NCBI GenBank assembly: GCA_029266635.1
Contig: JAQSWM010000009.1
Coordinates: 150,759-214,758, forward strand
Direction of reading: 5' to 3'
Length of the DNA: 64,000 nt
DNA from: Sphingobacteriaceae bacterium
GTDB lineage: Bacteria > Bacteroidota > Bacteroidia > Sphingobacteriales > Sphingobacteriaceae
How positions within the stretch are numbered: the first letter of the stretch is position 1; each line of letters begins with the position of its first letter. Position numbers and translations under genes: made by a program. The notes beneath the pieces are model-generated. The model did no database searches. It saw nothing but the letters and a program-made list of their open reading frames with translations, and was not told the DNA's origin. Of the stretch, positions 50,955 through 61,422 are shown one piece after another.

Positions 50955-52550
50955 TTAATTAAATTTTTCTGGTTTATAGATCATTTCTTTCAATGGAGGC
51001 ACTGTATAATGCTCCTTTATGTTCTTAAGTTTTACCTCAATAGACTTTGTTGTCGCATTCTGCTGAAAATCATGAATGACTTCTAACACATCCTGATCAA
51101 TGTACCTTGAGTTCTTTCCATCTATCACCACAGTGCTTTCCTTAGGGAGATGTGTCAATGCATATTGAATAGCCGCTTTATTCAGGAATGAAACCTCTTC
51201 AGCCAAGCGGATCCTGATATTTCCTTCTTCAGCAATAGTGTAGAAATATGGATTTCTGAGATTTGTTCTCAGAATGAAGAAAACGCCAACCGCCATGCCG
51301 ATGCCAACACCTGTTAGAAGATCAGTAAATACTACCGCGGAAACAGTGACGAAAAAAGGAATATACTGATCTCGCCCACGGCTCCACATCTTTTTGAATA
51401 AGGTAAGATTCGCGAGTTTATAGCCTGTAAAAAGCAGTATCGCCGCAAGGCATGATAAAGGTATCAGGTTGATAACGAATGGAAAAAACACCAATGATGC
51501 CAGCAACCAGAAGCCATGGATAATAGCGCTTAGCTTAGTTTGTGCGCCAGCATTTACATTTGCTGAAGAGCGCACGATCACTGCCGTCAGAGGTAATCCG
51601 CCGAGCAGTCCGCTAACAATATTGCCGGTTCCCTGGGCAACCAATTCGCGATTTGTAGGCGAGGTGCGTTTTGTTGGATCAATTTTATCAACCGCCTCCA
51701 GGCTTAACAAAGACTCCAGGCTGGCAACTATCGCGATGGTTACGCCAACTGTCCACACTTCCTTGTTGCTCAATTGAGAAAAGTCGGGTGAACGGAAGAG
51801 ACTCGTAAATTCTGAAAACGAACTCACAATAGGAACCGAGACAAGCTGCTCGGCTCTAAGCCCGAAAGGCGTACCCGCAAAAGCAATATTCAGCCCTACT
51901 CCAATCAGCACCACAACAAGAGGCGCCGGAAAAATGCTCAGCTTTTTTATTCGGGGCCAATAGATCAGCGTGAGCAAAGACAATGAGCTTATGATCAATG
52001 CCCCAATACTAATCCTCCCCAGTGCGGCACCAATTGCAGAAAACGTGTTCCCACTATCCTGAACAAAGTTTTGATCACCCTCAAAATCGGCATCATAGCC
52101 CACCGCATGTGGAATTTGCTTCAGGATCAGGATGATGCCGATTGCCGCCAGCATGCCTTCTATTACCGCAGACGGAAAATAGCTGGCGATTGTACCGGCT
52201 TTTATTATACCTAAAATAATCTGGATTGCTCCGGCTATCACAATAGCCAGCATAAAGGTCTCATAGGTGCCAAGTTTCGCGATTGCGCCGAAAACGATCA
52301 CCGTTAGCCCTGCCGCCGGACCGCTTACACTGAGCTGGGAGCCACTCGCGGCGCCTACAACTATCCCACCTATGATGCCCGTCAGAATCCCCGAGAAAAG
52401 GGGAGCCCCCGATGCCAGGGCGATGCCAAGGCACAAGGGAAGAGCAACGAGAAAGACTACAACACTCGCAGGAAAGTCCTTTTTCAGGTTCCCGTGAGCA
52501 AAATACATATTTATATTAAAGGGCTTTTCAGCCCGTGATTTCACTGCCAT
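50955..52550 (-). CDS. SulP-family anion transporter
   Basis: The 531-residue protein has the SulP transport domain with about 10-14 helices (about 28-400): DFPASVVVFLVALPLCLGIA at the start, LSVSGPAAGLTVIVFGAI (sulfate-transport signature region), LVAQGTGNIVSGLLGGLPLTAVIVRSSANVNAGAQ, and a C-terminal STAS-like domain (about 430-520; STVVIDGKNSRYIDQDVLEVIHDF). It carries sulfate, bicarbonate or other anions. The adjacent carbonic anhydrase makes bicarbonate the most likely substrate (BicA-like), by inference. Confidence 0.88.
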   Translation of the reverse strand: MAVKSRAEKPFNINMYFAHGNLKKDFPASVVVFLVALPLCLGIALASGAPLFSGILTGIIGGIVVGAASGSQLSVSGPAAGLTVIVFGAIAKLGTYETFMLAIVIAGAIQIILGIIKAGTIASYFPSAVIEGMLAAIGIILILKQIPHAVGYDADFEGDQNFVQDSGNTFSAIGAALGRISIGALIISSLSLLTLIYWPRIKKLSIFPAPLVVVLIGVGLNIAFAGTPFGLRAEQLVSVPIVSSFSEFTSLFRSPDFSQLSNKEVWTVGVTIAIVASLESLLSLEAVDKIDPTKRTSPTNRELVAQGTGNIVSGLLGGLPLTAVIVRSSANVNAGAQTKLSAIIHGFWLLASLVFFPFVINLIPLSCLAAILLFTGYKLANLTLFKKMWSRGRDQYIPFFVTVSAVVFTDLLTGVGIGMAVGVFFILRTNLRNPYFYTIAEEGNIRIRLAEEVSFLNKAAIQYALTHLPKESTVVIDGKNSRYIDQDVLEVIHDFQQNATTKSIEVKLKNIKEHYTVPPLKEMIYKPEKFN

Positions 52551-52623
52551 ATAAAAAAGTTAAGGTTAAACTCCATAGAAAATGCCGTGCAAAATTTGCA
52601 GCGACAAGAAATAAAAGAAGGAG

Positions 52624-52956
52624 CTAAACGCTGGGAGGCGGTGTGGGGACGGAGGGGTAAAAAGTTCGGATATGAATTAGCTCTTCCATGGCAAAACCAA
52701 TTGCCAACGTGTGCAATGAAGGGTTGGAGAAACTAAACTCCGAATGCCCGTTGCAATAGCCTTTTGAAAAACTTTCTTTGATTTTCTCTGAGGATTTCTC
52801 CGAATGATTTTCTTCTTCAAGCTGCATAATTACAGCATTAATGAGCTTACTGTCGAAGGTATCTACTACCAAAGGAACAGCCCCGATCAGCATTTTTATG
52901 AAAAATACCGAAAGGAAAAAAATAGCAGCAAACTTTCTTAAGAAACTGTTTTTCAT
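52624..52956 (-). CDS. Small exported or membrane-associated protein of unknown function
   Basis: The 110-residue protein begins with a basic segment and a hydrophobic helix (MKNSFLRKFAAIFFLSVFFIKMLIGAVPLVV) that may be a signal anchor. An acidic stretch (LEEENHSEKSSEKIKES) and a Pro-rich end (VPTPPPSV) follow. No family was recognised. A His-Ser-Glu-Phe stretch could bind metal, but this is weak. The ATG at 52956 is preferred over a longer start at 52992. It lies between the SulP operon and the carboxylase gene, divergent from the latter. Confidence 0.5.
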   Translation of the reverse strand: MKNSFLRKFAAIFFLSVFFIKMLIGAVPLVVDTFDSKLINAVIMQLEEENHSEKSSEKIKESFSKGYCNGHSEFSFSNPSLHTLAIGFAMEELIHIRTFYPSVPTPPPSV

Positions 52957-53122
52957 GTTTAACTGTTGGTACAGCGAGCTGCGAAAATACACAAAGCTCG
53001 CTCAAATCTATATCTCGAATTCAATATGACAAAAAATTGATGGTATGCCTTTCATAGAAAGCATGTGAGTTTAAGAAAATGTTTTGCAACTTGGCACAAC
53101 ATGCATCCTTAAAGTAAGCAAA

Positions 53123-54667
53123 GTGAATAAACAAAAAGTTAACGTTTTACAGGAGAAGAGAGAACAAGCATTAAAAGGTGGCGGCGAGGACCGCATTGCC
53201 GCCCAACATAAAAAAGGGAAACTTACCGCAAGGGAGAGGCTACATTTTTTGTTAGATGAGGGTTCGTTTGAAGAAATCGGGATGCTGGTTACCCATCGCT
53301 CCACCGATTTTGGAATGGAAAAAGAGGTGTATCCCGGAGATGGCGTGGTAACAGGCTATGGCACGGTTGCCGGACGGCTCGTTTACGTCTATTCACAGGA
53401 TTTCACTGTATTCGGTGGCTCATTATCCGAAACACACGCTGAAAAGATTTGCAAGATAATGGAGCTGGCTATGAAAAATGGCGCACCCATTGTCGGGTTG
53501 AACGATTCAGGCGGTGCCCGCATTCAGGAGGGCGTGGTTTCTCTAGGCGGATATGCCGATATTTTTTACCGCAACACCATGGCTTCGGGAGTGGTCCCGC
53601 AAATCTCTGCCATCATGGGGCCATGTGCCGGGGGCGCTGTCTATTCACCTGCAATCACCGACTTCATCCTGATGGTTGAGAACACATCGTACATGTTCGT
53701 GACCGGTCCTAACGTAGTGAAGACCGTTACGCACGAACAAGTTACTTCCGAAGAGCTAGGAGGCGCAGTTACACATGCCACCAAATCGGGAGTTACACAT
53801 TTTGCATGCGGCAACGAGATAGAAGCAATCAGCCAGATCAGGGCATTACTCAGTTATATGCCGCAGAATTGCGAGGAACCCGCTCCTTCCCTTCCCTACC
53901 AAACTGCCGACGAGCTCCGCCCAAAGCTCGACCAGATCATGCCCGAAAACGCTTCGCAGCCATACGACATTCGTGAGGTTATTGATGAGGTTATTGATGA
54001 AGGCAGTTTTTTAGAAGTACATAAAGACTTTGCTGAAAACATTGTGGTGGGTTTTGCAAGGCTGGCGGGCAGAAGTATCGGGATTATTGCCAATCAGCCG
54101 GCGTTTCTGGCTGGTGTCCTTGACATTCATTCGTCCACAAAGGCGGCGAGATTTATCCGCTTTTGCGATTGCTTCAACATTCCCTTGCTGGTTTTTGAAG
54201 ATGTGCCGGGTTTCCTTCCGGGAACAGATCAGGAGTGGAACGCCATTATTACCAACGGAGCGAAGTTGTTGTTTGCCTTCAGCGAAGCAACTGTGCCTCG
54301 TATTACAGTTATTACTCGTAAAGCTTACGGCGGAGCGTACGACGTAATGAATTCCAAACACATCGGTGCCGATATGAACTACGCCTGGCCATCGGCGGAA
54401 ATTGCGGTGATGGGTGCCAAGGGAGCGGCGGAAATTATCTTCAAACGGGAGATTTCTGCGGCCGAAGATCCGAATGCGAAATGGTTGGAGAAAGAAAAGC
54501 AATACTCAGAGATATTCGCCAATCCATACCGGGCGGCAGAGCGTGGCTTTATCGACGAAGTTATTGAACCTTCCCAAACACGATTGAAACTCATCAAAGC
54601 TTTCAAGATGCTTGAGAATAAGGTTGTGAATAACCCAAGGAAAAAGCACGGCAACATCCCGCTTTAA
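53123..54667 (+). CDS. pccB: Propionyl-CoA carboxylase beta subunit (acyl-CoA carboxyltransferase)
   Basis: The 514-residue carboxyltransferase has the N-terminal [49 protein letters not shown] (acyl-CoA oxyanion region), [25 protein letters not shown], and the C-terminal biotin site [14 protein letters not shown] and [19 protein letters not shown]. It transfers carboxyl from biotin to propionyl-CoA, giving methylmalonyl-CoA. The start is a GTG at 53123, giving normal length; upstream TTG is less likely. The alpha subunit gene is not in the window. It feeds the mutase at 30.9 kb. Confidence 0.9.
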   Translation: MNKQKVNVLQEKREQALKGGGEDRIAAQHKKGKLTARERLHFLLDEGSFEEIGMLVTHRSTDFGMEKEVYPGDGVVTGYGTVAGRLVYVYSQDFTVFGGSLSETHAEKICKIMELAMKNGAPIVGLNDSGGARIQEGVVSLGGYADIFYRNTMASGVVPQISAIMGPCAGGAVYSPAITDFILMVENTSYMFVTGPNVVKTVTHEQVTSEELGGAVTHATKSGVTHFACGNEIEAISQIRALLSYMPQNCEEPAPSLPYQTADELRPKLDQIMPENASQPYDIREVIDEVIDEGSFLEVHKDFAENIVVGFARLAGRSIGIIANQPAFLAGVLDIHSSTKAARFIRFCDCFNIPLLVFEDVPGFLPGTDQEWNAIITNGAKLLFAFSEATVPRITVITRKAYGGAYDVMNSKHIGADMNYAWPSAEIAVMGAKGAAEIIFKREISAAEDPNAKWLEKEKQYSEIFANPYRAAERGFIDEVIEPSQTRLKLIKAFKMLENKVVNNPRKKHGNIPL

Positions 54668-54759
54668 GCGAGGAAACAGAGAAATAACTGTTCAAAATTT
54701 ATAGCCAGAGAGTTAAAAACCTTTTTATACGATCGGTGTTCTCGGATAACTTACCATCT

Positions 54760-55167
54760 ATGATTTCCATAAAGCAAATCGAAGCAAAACAAGCCTGGCC
54801 TGTCAGGCACAAAGTGATGTATCCTGAGAAAGAATTTGACGGCATCAAATTGCCGAAAGACTCCACGGGGCTACATTTCGGTTTGTTTGAGGATGACCAG
54901 CTGATCAGCGTCGTTTCTTTTTTTCCCGATGGCGAAGAAGCTCAATTCAGAAAATTTGCTACTTTAGATGAGAAGCAACGCGGCGGTTACGGAAGCCAGC
55001 TCCTGCAATATCTCATTGGCTACAGCAAGTCAGCAGGCATCAAAAAACTATGGTGCAATGCCAGAAAGAGCGCAATTGGTTTTTATCACAAATTTGGCTT
55101 CAAAGAAACAGGGCGTGAATTCAAAGATGGCGACCAGGAGTTTGTCATAATTGAGCTTGGCTTGTAA
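54760..55167 (+). CDS. GNAT-family N-acetyltransferase
   Basis: The 135-residue protein shows the GNAT fold: RKFATLDEKQRGGYGSQLLQYLIGYSKSAG, with the Q/RxxGxG/A acetyl-CoA loop (QRGGYGSQLL), then KLWCNARKSAIGFYHKFGFKETG, with the Tyr and the conserved Gly-Phe. The substrate cannot be told. The ATG at 54760 is chosen since the upstream ATG at 54736 adds an odd short leader. It follows pccB by 92 bp and precedes the M42 peptidase gene. Confidence 0.82.
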   Translation: MISIKQIEAKQAWPVRHKVMYPEKEFDGIKLPKDSTGLHFGLFEDDQLISVVSFFPDGEEAQFRKFATLDEKQRGGYGSQLLQYLIGYSKSAGIKKLWCNARKSAIGFYHKFGFKETGREFKDGDQEFVIIELGL

Positions 55168-55268
55168 GCTGCAATCACACCTTTACTGAACACAAACAAA
55201 TATTCACGGTACAAATTATACTCTTAATTTTACCGCATCCCCTCTAAGGGCCTAAACAATCTTACAAA

Positions 55269-56387
55269 ATGGCTGACAAAGAAGAAAAGAAAGAACACGT
55301 TCCGGTAGTAACAGAAAAATCTCTGAAGTTTTTAGAACAGTACATTAACAACGCTTCGCCAACGGGTTTTGAGTGGGAGGGCCAACGCCTTTGGCTCGAC
55401 TACATTAAGCCGTATATTGATGAGCACTATATCGATAACTATGGAACTGCGGTTGGGGTTATCAATCCAAAAGCAGAGTACAAGGTGGTTATTGAGGCTC
55501 ATGCCGATGAAATATCCTGGTTCGTTAATTACATAACCAAAGACGGGCTCATTTATGTAATCCGCAACGGCGGCTCTGATCATCAGATAGCTCCATCAAA
55601 ACGCGTAAACATCCATACAGGCAAAGGGATTGTGAAGGCGGTATTTGGCTGGCCAGCAATCCACACCCGTAACGGCGAGAAAGAGGAAGCTCCTACCTTA
55701 AAGAATATTTTTCTTGATTGTGGATGCACCAGCAAGGAAGAAGTTGAAGCATTGGGAATCCACGTGGGCTGCGTGATTACGTATGAAGATGAATTCATGG
55801 TGCTGAATAACCGCTATTACGTAGGTCGTGCGATGGACAATCGGGCAGGCGGGTTTATGATCGCTGAGGTTGCGAGGCTTCTAAAAGAAAATAAAAAGAG
55901 CTTGCCTTTCGGTCTTTACATTGTGAACGCGGTTCAGGAAGAGATTGGACTTCGCGGAGCCGAGATGATCGCCCATCGCATTAAGCCGAACCTGGCCATT
56001 GTCACCGACGTAACCCACGACACCCAAACGCCGATGATAAATAAAATCACTGCCGGCGATCTTTCCTGCGGTGCCGGTCCGGTAATTTCCTACGCCCCGG
56101 CTGTACAAAGCAACCTGAACAAACTCCTGATCAAAGCTGCTGAGGAAAACAACATTCCTTTCCAGCGCCAGGCATCCTCACGCTCCACAGGAACCGATAC
56201 AGATGCATTTGCATATTCAAACGACGGTGTAGTTTCAGCCTTGATCTCCTTGCCTTTGCGCTACATGCACACCACGGTTGAAATGATACACAAAGAAGAC
56301 GTTGACAATGTGATTCGGCTCATTTATGAGTCGCTGCTCAACATCAAAGCCGGGCAAGACTTCCGTCCGGAACATTTTTTAAAATAG
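55269..56387 (+). CDS. M42-family glutamyl aminopeptidase-type metallopeptidase
   Basis: The 372-residue protein has an unusually basic/acidic N-terminus (MADKEEKKEHVPVV). The M42 motifs are present: NNASPTGFEWEG, IEAHADEISWFV (first metal His and Asp), VGRAMDNRAGGF with metal Asp, VQEEIGLRGAEM with catalytic Glu pair, TDVTHDTQTP with metal Asp, and the C-terminal LRYMHTTVEM with metal His. These are tetrahedral dodecameric aminopeptidases removing N-terminal residues from peptides. It acts in the cytoplasm. A clear terminator follows. Confidence 0.93.
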   Translation: MADKEEKKEHVPVVTEKSLKFLEQYINNASPTGFEWEGQRLWLDYIKPYIDEHYIDNYGTAVGVINPKAEYKVVIEAHADEISWFVNYITKDGLIYVIRNGGSDHQIAPSKRVNIHTGKGIVKAVFGWPAIHTRNGEKEEAPTLKNIFLDCGCTSKEEVEALGIHVGCVITYEDEFMVLNNRYYVGRAMDNRAGGFMIAEVARLLKENKKSLPFGLYIVNAVQEEIGLRGAEMIAHRIKPNLAIVTDVTHDTQTPMINKITAGDLSCGAGPVISYAPAVQSNLNKLLIKAAEENNIPFQRQASSRSTGTDTDAFAYSNDGVVSALISLPLRYMHTTVEMIHKEDVDNVIRLIYESLLNIKAGQDFRPEHFLK

Positions 56388-56435
56388 TTAGAATAAAACG
56401 GAGGTATGCCCGTTATATAAACTCATAGGATTCTG

Positions 56436-56477
56436 AAAGGGGCGGCAAAATGTATGGTTTAGCCGCCCTTTTCCTTT
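56436..56477 (+). terminator. Rho-independent terminator of the M42 peptidase gene
   Basis: AAAGGGGCGGC (56436-56446) pairs with GCCGCCCTTTT (56462-56472) through 10 Watson-Crick pairs and one G-U, followed by CCTTTTT. It lies about 50 bp after the stop codon. Confidence 0.8.
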
Positions 56478-56557
56478 TTGCAAACCCTCCCCGCCCGAAT
56501 CCGTTAATGTAATTCAATATCATTAACATATATTCCCTGAATTTGTAATTTAGCCAC

Positions 56558-57457
56558 ATGAAACCTACCCTACTCATTTTAGCTGCCGGGATGGCAAGCC
56601 GCTACGGAAGTATGAAACAAGTTGACGGCTTTGGCCCCAACGGCGAAACCATTATCGATTATTCTATTTATGATGCTATACGTGCCGGATTTGGCAAGGT
56701 AAGCTTCATCATCCGCGAAGAGTTTCTTGACAATTTCAAGGCGATTTTTGAACCTAAGCTTAAAGGGCGGGTTGAAACTGATTATGTGTTTCAAAGCTAC
56801 GATCTCACTCAATTTGGAATCGACAAAACTATTGAGCGGGCGAAGCCATGGGGAACTGCTCACGCGGTTTTAGCTGCAAGGAACCAAATCAACGAGCCAT
56901 TCTGTGTAATCAATGCTGATGATTTTTATGGTTACGATTCTTTCGAGAAAATGGCAAAGTTCCTCACCACCGAAGTTTCTGATACCAATTACTCACTGAT
57001 CGGCTTTCAAATAGACCGCACTCTTTCAGAGCATGGTTCTGTGTCTCGTGGCGTTTGTAAAGTTGACGAGAATGGAAATATGGCAGAGATTAACGAACGT
57101 ACTCAGGTTTATTTCAAAGGCGACGGCGTTGTTTACGAAGAAGGTGGTGTTGAAACAGATTTGCCGACTGACACTCGTGTTTCCATGAACTTTTGGGGGT
57201 TCACCCCGGCTGTGTTCAAGCAGAGCGAGCCTATGTTCAAGAAATTTGTAGAAGCTAACGAGAATAATCCGAAAGCAGAATTCTTCATTCCTTTGGTTGC
57301 TGATGAACTGATCAAGACGGGACAAGCAGCATTCAAGGTTATTCCAACTTCTTCTAAATGGTTCGGAGTTACGTACAAAGAAGATAAGCCGATTGTGCAG
57401 GAGAGCATCAGCAAATTAGTGGCTGATGGTACGTACCCTGAAAATCTTTGGTCATAA
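56558..57457 (+). CDS. Sugar-phosphate nucleotidyltransferase-type protein
   Basis: The 299-residue protein has the NTP-transferase loop LILAAGMASRYGSMKQVDGFGPNG, ETIIDYSIYDAIRAGFGKV, and NADDFYGYDSF, the usual metal Asp pair. The C-terminal region carries RVSMNFWGFTPAVF and EFFIPLVADELI. It resembles NDP-sugar pyrophosphorylases with a distinct C-terminus, common in Bacteroidota as an annotated nucleotidyltransferase. Its sugar is not known. It is transcribed alone, convergent with dnaK, with a bidirectional terminator between. Confidence 0.82.
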   Translation: MKPTLLILAAGMASRYGSMKQVDGFGPNGETIIDYSIYDAIRAGFGKVSFIIREEFLDNFKAIFEPKLKGRVETDYVFQSYDLTQFGIDKTIERAKPWGTAHAVLAARNQINEPFCVINADDFYGYDSFEKMAKFLTTEVSDTNYSLIGFQIDRTLSEHGSVSRGVCKVDENGNMAEINERTQVYFKGDGVVYEEGGVETDLPTDTRVSMNFWGFTPAVFKQSEPMFKKFVEANENNPKAEFFIPLVADELIKTGQAAFKVIPTSSKWFGVTYKEDKPIVQESISKLVADGTYPENLWS

Positions 57458-57488
57458 ATAAGCGGACACAATCCCTTCCAAAAAACAA

Positions 57489-57525
57489 AAATCCCGATAC
57501 CATTTGGTACCGGGATTTTTTTATT
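57489..57525. terminator. Bidirectional rho-independent terminator
   Basis: AAATCCCGATACC-attt-GGTACCGGGATTT pairs with one mismatch and is followed by T6, with an A run on the other side. It ends both the nucleotidyltransferase gene and dnaK. Confidence 0.88.
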
Positions 57526-57540
57526 TAATGGAACGAGAGA

Positions 57541-59460
57541 TTATTTATTCTCGTCCTTCACTTCTTCAAAGTCAACGTCAGTTACGTTATCACCGCCGCC
57601 TGCAGAAGCACCGCCTTGTTCGCCGGCATCAGCTCCTGGCTGAGCGCCGCCTGCATCCTGAGTTGCTTTGTACATATCCTCAGAAGCTGCATTCCAGGCA
57701 TTGGTAAGCTCTGTTTGAGCCGACTCAATCTCGGTGAAGTTTTTAGCTGCATATGCAGTTTTCAACTTGTTGAATGCTTCCTCGATAGTTCCTTTCTTCT
57801 CAGCAGGAATCTTATCGCCATATTCTTTCAACTGCTTTTCAGTCGAGAAGATCAGCGCATCAGCAGCATTCAGCTTGTCGATTTCTTCCTTAGCTTTCTT
57901 ATCGGATTCTGCATTTGCTTCCGCTTCGTCCTTCATCTTCTTGATCTCTTCTTCGGTCAAGCCGGAAGAAGCCTCGATGCGGATTTTCTGCTCTTTGCCT
58001 GTAGCTTTATCTTTTGCACTTACGTGTAAGATACCGTTTGCATCAATATCAAAAGTTACTTCGATTTGAGGTACACCGCGTGGTGCTGGTGGTATCCCAT
58101 CCAAATGGAACCTTCCGATTGTACGGTTTTGGTTAGCCATTGGGCGCTCGCCTTGTAAAATATGAATCTCTACAGATGGCTGATTATCGGAAGCCGTAGA
58201 AAATGTTTCAGACTTCTTAGACGGAATAGTTGTGTTAGACTCGATCAACTTTGTCATCACGCCGCCCATAGTTTCAATACCTAAAGAAAGCGGAGTTACG
58301 TCTAACAACAATACATCTTTAACCTCACCGGTTAATACACCACCCTGAATAGCAGCACCAATTGCTACAACTTCATCGGGGTTTACACCTTTTGAAGGCT
58401 CTTTTCCGAAGAATGATTTAACTGCTTCAACAATTGCAGGGATACGGGTAGATCCACCAACAAGAATGATCTCGTCAATATCTGATGTTTTTAAACCTGC
58501 ATTTTTCAATGCCGATTTACAAGGCTCGATAGTACGTTTGATCAGGCTGTCTGCCAGCTGCTCAAACTTTGCACGGGTTAGTGTGCGCACTAAGTGTTTC
58601 GGCCCGCTTTGGTCAGCAGTGATGTATGGCAGGTTAATTTCTGTCTGAGTAGAGCTTGAAAGCTCGATTTTAGCTTTCTCAGCAGCTTCTTTCAAACGCT
58701 GTAACGCCATCGCATCTTTTGCAAGGTCCATGCCGTTCTCGTTCTTGAACTCTTCTGCCAACCAATCTATGATAACCTGGTCAAAGTCATCACCACCAAG
58801 GTGTGTATCACCGTCGGTAGATTTTACTTCAAAAACCCCATCGCCAAGCTCAAGTACAGAAACGTCGTGAGTACCGCCACCGCAGTCAAACACAACAATC
58901 TTCATGTCTTTGTGTGCTTTGTCTAAACCATAAGCCAGCGCAGCCGCAGTAGGCTCGTTGATGATACGCTTAACATTCAAACCAGCTATCTCGCCCGCCT
59001 CTTTCGTAGCCTGACGCTGTGCATCATTGAAGTAAGCAGGTACCGTGATTACTGCATCTGTAACTTCCTGTCCAAGAAAATCCTCGGCAGTCTTTTTCAT
59101 TTTCTGCAAGATCATTGCTGAAATCTCTTGCGGAGTATATTTTCTATCGTCTATTTCAACGCGTGGAGTATTGTTATCTCCTTTTACTACGGCATATGGT
59201 ACGCGGCTGATCTCTTTCGAAACCTCGCCATAACCATTACCCATAAAACGCTTGATAGAGTAAATCGTCTTTTTAGGGTTTGTGATCGCCTGGCGCTTCG
59301 CCGGATCCCCTACTTTACGCTCTCCGTTTTCCACGAAAGCGACAATAGACGGGGTAGTGCGCTTTCCTTCGCTGTTAGCTATTACAACGGGCTCATTCCC
59401 TTCCATCACAGCTACACAGGAGTTCGTAGTTCCTAAGTCGATACCAATAATTTTTGACAT
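57541..59460 (-). CDS. dnaK: Chaperone protein DnaK (Hsp70)
   Basis: The 639-residue protein has the full Hsp70 layout: [18 protein letters not shown] at the N-terminus, the ATPase signatures [18 protein letters not shown] and [12 protein letters not shown], the [14 protein letters not shown] linker, the peptide-binding domain and a helical lid. The C-terminus is rich in Gly and Ala ([10 protein letters not shown]) and ends [11 protein letters not shown], similar to the usual EEVKD tail. It works with CbpA and CbpM in this window. Its 180-bp upstream region has no CIRCE element; a candidate TGACA-GGT-TGGCA repeat lies there. No dnaJ or grpE is adjacent. Confidence 0.97.
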   Translation of the reverse strand: MSKIIGIDLGTTNSCVAVMEGNEPVVIANSEGKRTTPSIVAFVENGERKVGDPAKRQAITNPKKTIYSIKRFMGNGYGEVSKEISRVPYAVVKGDNNTPRVEIDDRKYTPQEISAMILQKMKKTAEDFLGQEVTDAVITVPAYFNDAQRQATKEAGEIAGLNVKRIINEPTAAALAYGLDKAHKDMKIVVFDCGGGTHDVSVLELGDGVFEVKSTDGDTHLGGDDFDQVIIDWLAEEFKNENGMDLAKDAMALQRLKEAAEKAKIELSSSTQTEINLPYITADQSGPKHLVRTLTRAKFEQLADSLIKRTIEPCKSALKNAGLKTSDIDEIILVGGSTRIPAIVEAVKSFFGKEPSKGVNPDEVVAIGAAIQGGVLTGEVKDVLLLDVTPLSLGIETMGGVMTKLIESNTTIPSKKSETFSTASDNQPSVEIHILQGERPMANQNRTIGRFHLDGIPPAPRGVPQIEVTFDIDANGILHVSAKDKATGKEQKIRIEASSGLTEEEIKKMKDEAEANAESDKKAKEEIDKLNAADALIFSTEKQLKEYGDKIPAEKKGTIEEAFNKLKTAYAAKNFTEIESAQTELTNAWNAASEDMYKATQDAGGAQPGADAGEQGGASAGGGDNVTDVDFEEVKDENK

Positions 59461-59583
59461 ATTATTTATTTTGATTTTTAATGATTGATTCCTTGGCTAA
59501 GTTATCAATGGTTATGCCAATTGGCTTACAGCAGCCGTATAAGCTTCTCTTTACATATATTCCGTCAGTCTGAGAACTAAAAA

Positions 59584-59596
59584 TGACAGGTTGGCA
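59584..59596. promoter_or_regulatory. TGrCA-N3-TGrCA direct repeat upstream of dnaK
   Basis: TGACA (59584-59588) and TGGCA (59592-59596) form a spaced direct repeat in the 180-bp spacer between dnaK and the AIM24 gene. Its role is unknown; it is a candidate heat-shock or operator site by position only. Confidence 0.25.
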
Positions 59597-59660
59597 GAAG
59601 CTTAATTTATGCTTGACTGCGTAATATGCGATATGTAATTTGCATCCAAACAAAAAGAAC

Positions 59661-60452
59661 ATGTTAAATAACCATGAAATAGATTATCGCATTTTCGGAG
59701 AGGAGATGCAGTATGTGGAAGTTGAACTTGATCCGCAGGAGACAGCCGTAGCGGAATCGGGTGCATTTATGATGATGGACGACGGCATCCAGATGCAGAC
59801 AATATTTGGCGACGGAAGCCAGCAACAAGGCGGATTATTAGGGAAGCTCTTTAGTGCCGGCAAGCGGTTGTTGGTTGGCGAAAGCTTGTTTATGACGGCA
59901 TTCACCAATGTGGGACAAAGCAAGCGACGGGTGAGTTTTGCGTCGCCTTATCCCGGGAAAATCATCCCATTAGATTTGTCGCAACTTGGAAATAAAGTAG
60001 TGTGCCAGAAAGATGCATTTCTGTGCGCCGCGAAGGGCGTGAGCATCAGCATTGAATTTCAGCGCAAGTTGGGGACAGGCTTGTTCGGTGGCGAAGGCTT
60101 CATCATGGAAAAACTCGAAGGTGATGGGATGGCGTTTATGCATGCGGGCGGGCACGTATTTGAGAAAGAGCTGCAGCCGGGAGAATTGATCAAGTTAGAT
60201 ACTGGATGCCTGGTGGCATTTACTCAGCAAATCAATTATGATATCCAATTCGTGGGCGGGATCAAAAACACCTTGTTTGGAGGCGAAGGTGTATTCTTCG
60301 CTACACTCCGCGGACCGGGGAAAGTATGGATACAATCATTGCCGATAAGCAGGCTTGCAAGCCGGATACTTAGCTATGGAACAACAAATCGTAAGGAAGA
60401 AGGAAGCATTCTCGGCGGTTTAGGCAATATGCTGGATGGGGATGGCTATTAA
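59661..60452 (+). CDS. TIGR00266/AIM24-family protein
   Basis: The 263-residue protein has the AIM24 beta-barrel pattern: [85 protein letters not shown], and [27 protein letters not shown]. The family is widespread in bacteria and mitochondria without an agreed function; some members bind membranes. The ATG at 59661 is chosen over an upstream ATG at 59640, which adds a short basic leader. It is overlapped by the next small membrane-protein gene. Confidence 0.85.
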   Translation: MLNNHEIDYRIFGEEMQYVEVELDPQETAVAESGAFMMMDDGIQMQTIFGDGSQQQGGLLGKLFSAGKRLLVGESLFMTAFTNVGQSKRRVSFASPYPGKIIPLDLSQLGNKVVCQKDAFLCAAKGVSISIEFQRKLGTGLFGGEGFIMEKLEGDGMAFMHAGGHVFEKELQPGELIKLDTGCLVAFTQQINYDIQFVGGIKNTLFGGEGVFFATLRGPGKVWIQSLPISRLASRILSYGTTNRKEEGSILGGLGNMLDGDGY

Positions 60453-60732
60453 GATTGATAGAATTCTGTCGTTTGGCTTAAAAATCAATAGGGGGATCTT
60501 TATAGCTTATACTGTAGTAACTCTAGTGGTCCTTCTTTTGATTGATAATTCGAAAATATCATATGGCGCAGATAGCACGGACTCTATTGTCTCGGTTATC
60601 TTTATAGTAGTATGGGCATTCTCATTCCTGTTGTATTGGTTGGCTGCCCTTAAAACAAATAGATTTATACAGTTACTGTTGCTATTAACGTCAGCAGCAT
60701 TTATGACATTTGTGTCATTTATTATTTCATAG
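60436..60732 (+). CDS. Small membrane protein (three helices)
   Basis: The 98-residue product overlaps the end of the AIM24 gene by 17 bp (an alternative ATG at 60442 gives 96 residues). It has three hydrophobic helices: [40 protein letters not shown] and [20 protein letters not shown]. There is no family match that I recognise. Codon and base use are AT-richer than AIM24. The overlap suggests translational coupling with it, but independent evidence of expression is lacking. Confidence 0.5.
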   Translation: MGMAIKIDRILSFGLKINRGIFIAYTVVTLVVLLLIDNSKISYGADSTDSIVSVIFIVVWAFSFLLYWLAALKTNRFIQLLLLLTSAAFMTFVSFIIS

Positions 60733-60765
60733 AAGACGGGTTCCGTATTATTTAACCAAAAACAA

Positions 60766-60795
60766 GAAGCCCCGCTAAATTCTTAGCAGGGCTTC
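60766..60795 (-). terminator. Terminator of the alpha (rpsM-rplQ) operon
   Basis: GAAGCCCCGCTAA (60766-60778) pairs with TTAGCAGGGCTTC (60783-60795) with one mismatch, and on the minus strand a T-rich tail (TTGTTTTTGG) follows. It lies about 20 bp after the rplQ stop codon. Confidence 0.82.
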
Positions 60796-60814
60796 GTAAT
60801 TGTTTACGAGATTC

Positions 60815-61354
60815 TTATTCGCCTTTTTCAGCGTTTTCTTCGTTTGCAGCAGGAGCTTCAGGAGCCTGCTCTTCAGCAGCTGGTGCTTCGGCAGCAGTTT
60901 CAGCAACTGGAGTTGACGTTGCAGGTTTAGCTTTACCAGAACCACGGCGTCGTGTAGATTTCTTTTCTACAGTTGCGCTGCCTTTTGTGAATACTTCATT
61001 GTAATCAACCAACTCAACCAAAGCCATTTCAGCGTTATCGCCTAAACGATTTTGAAGTTTGATGATACGGGTATATCCGCCCGGACGATTAGCTACTTTC
61101 TCAGCTACTTCACGGAAAAGGATTGCAGTTGTCTCTTTGTCTTTCAAATAGCTAAAAACAGTACGACGAGAGTGCGTAGTATCGTTCTTAGATTTTGTGA
61201 TAAGAGGTTCAACAAATGTGCGCAAAGCTTTTGCTTTAGCTAAAGTTGTTGTAATGCGCTTGTGAAGGATAAGCGAAGATGCCATGTTAGACAACATTGC
61301 CTTGCGGTGGCTGTCTGTCCGGCCTAAATGGTTGATTTTTTTTCCGTGTCTCAT
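60815..61354 (-). CDS. rplQ: 50S ribosomal protein L17 with extended C-terminus
   Basis: The 179-residue protein begins [21 protein letters not shown] and continues with the usual L17 core to about residue 125 ([27 protein letters not shown]). Beyond it lies a long Ala/Glu/Pro-rich tail ([26 protein letters not shown]) not needed for the fold; such tails occur in Bacteroidota L17 and are longer than the roughly 120-residue E. coli protein. It closes the alpha operon, 69 bp after rpoA. Confidence 0.96.
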   Translation of the reverse strand: MRHGKKINHLGRTDSHRKAMLSNMASSLILHKRITTTLAKAKALRTFVEPLITKSKNDTTHSRRTVFSYLKDKETTAILFREVAEKVANRPGGYTRIIKLQNRLGDNAEMALVELVDYNEVFTKGSATVEKKSTRRRGSGKAKPATSTPVAETAAEAPAAEEQAPEAPAANEENAEKGE

Positions 61355-61422
61355 TTTCTATTCTTAAAGTACATACCGTCTTTTGGCACCATGCCAGCAG
61401 GGAATTATGTACAGTTTATATT

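Noticed and set aside
54011..54502. 163-codon minus-strand ORF inside pccB
   Set aside because: It is antisense to strongly conserved carboxyltransferase motifs and has no independent signal.
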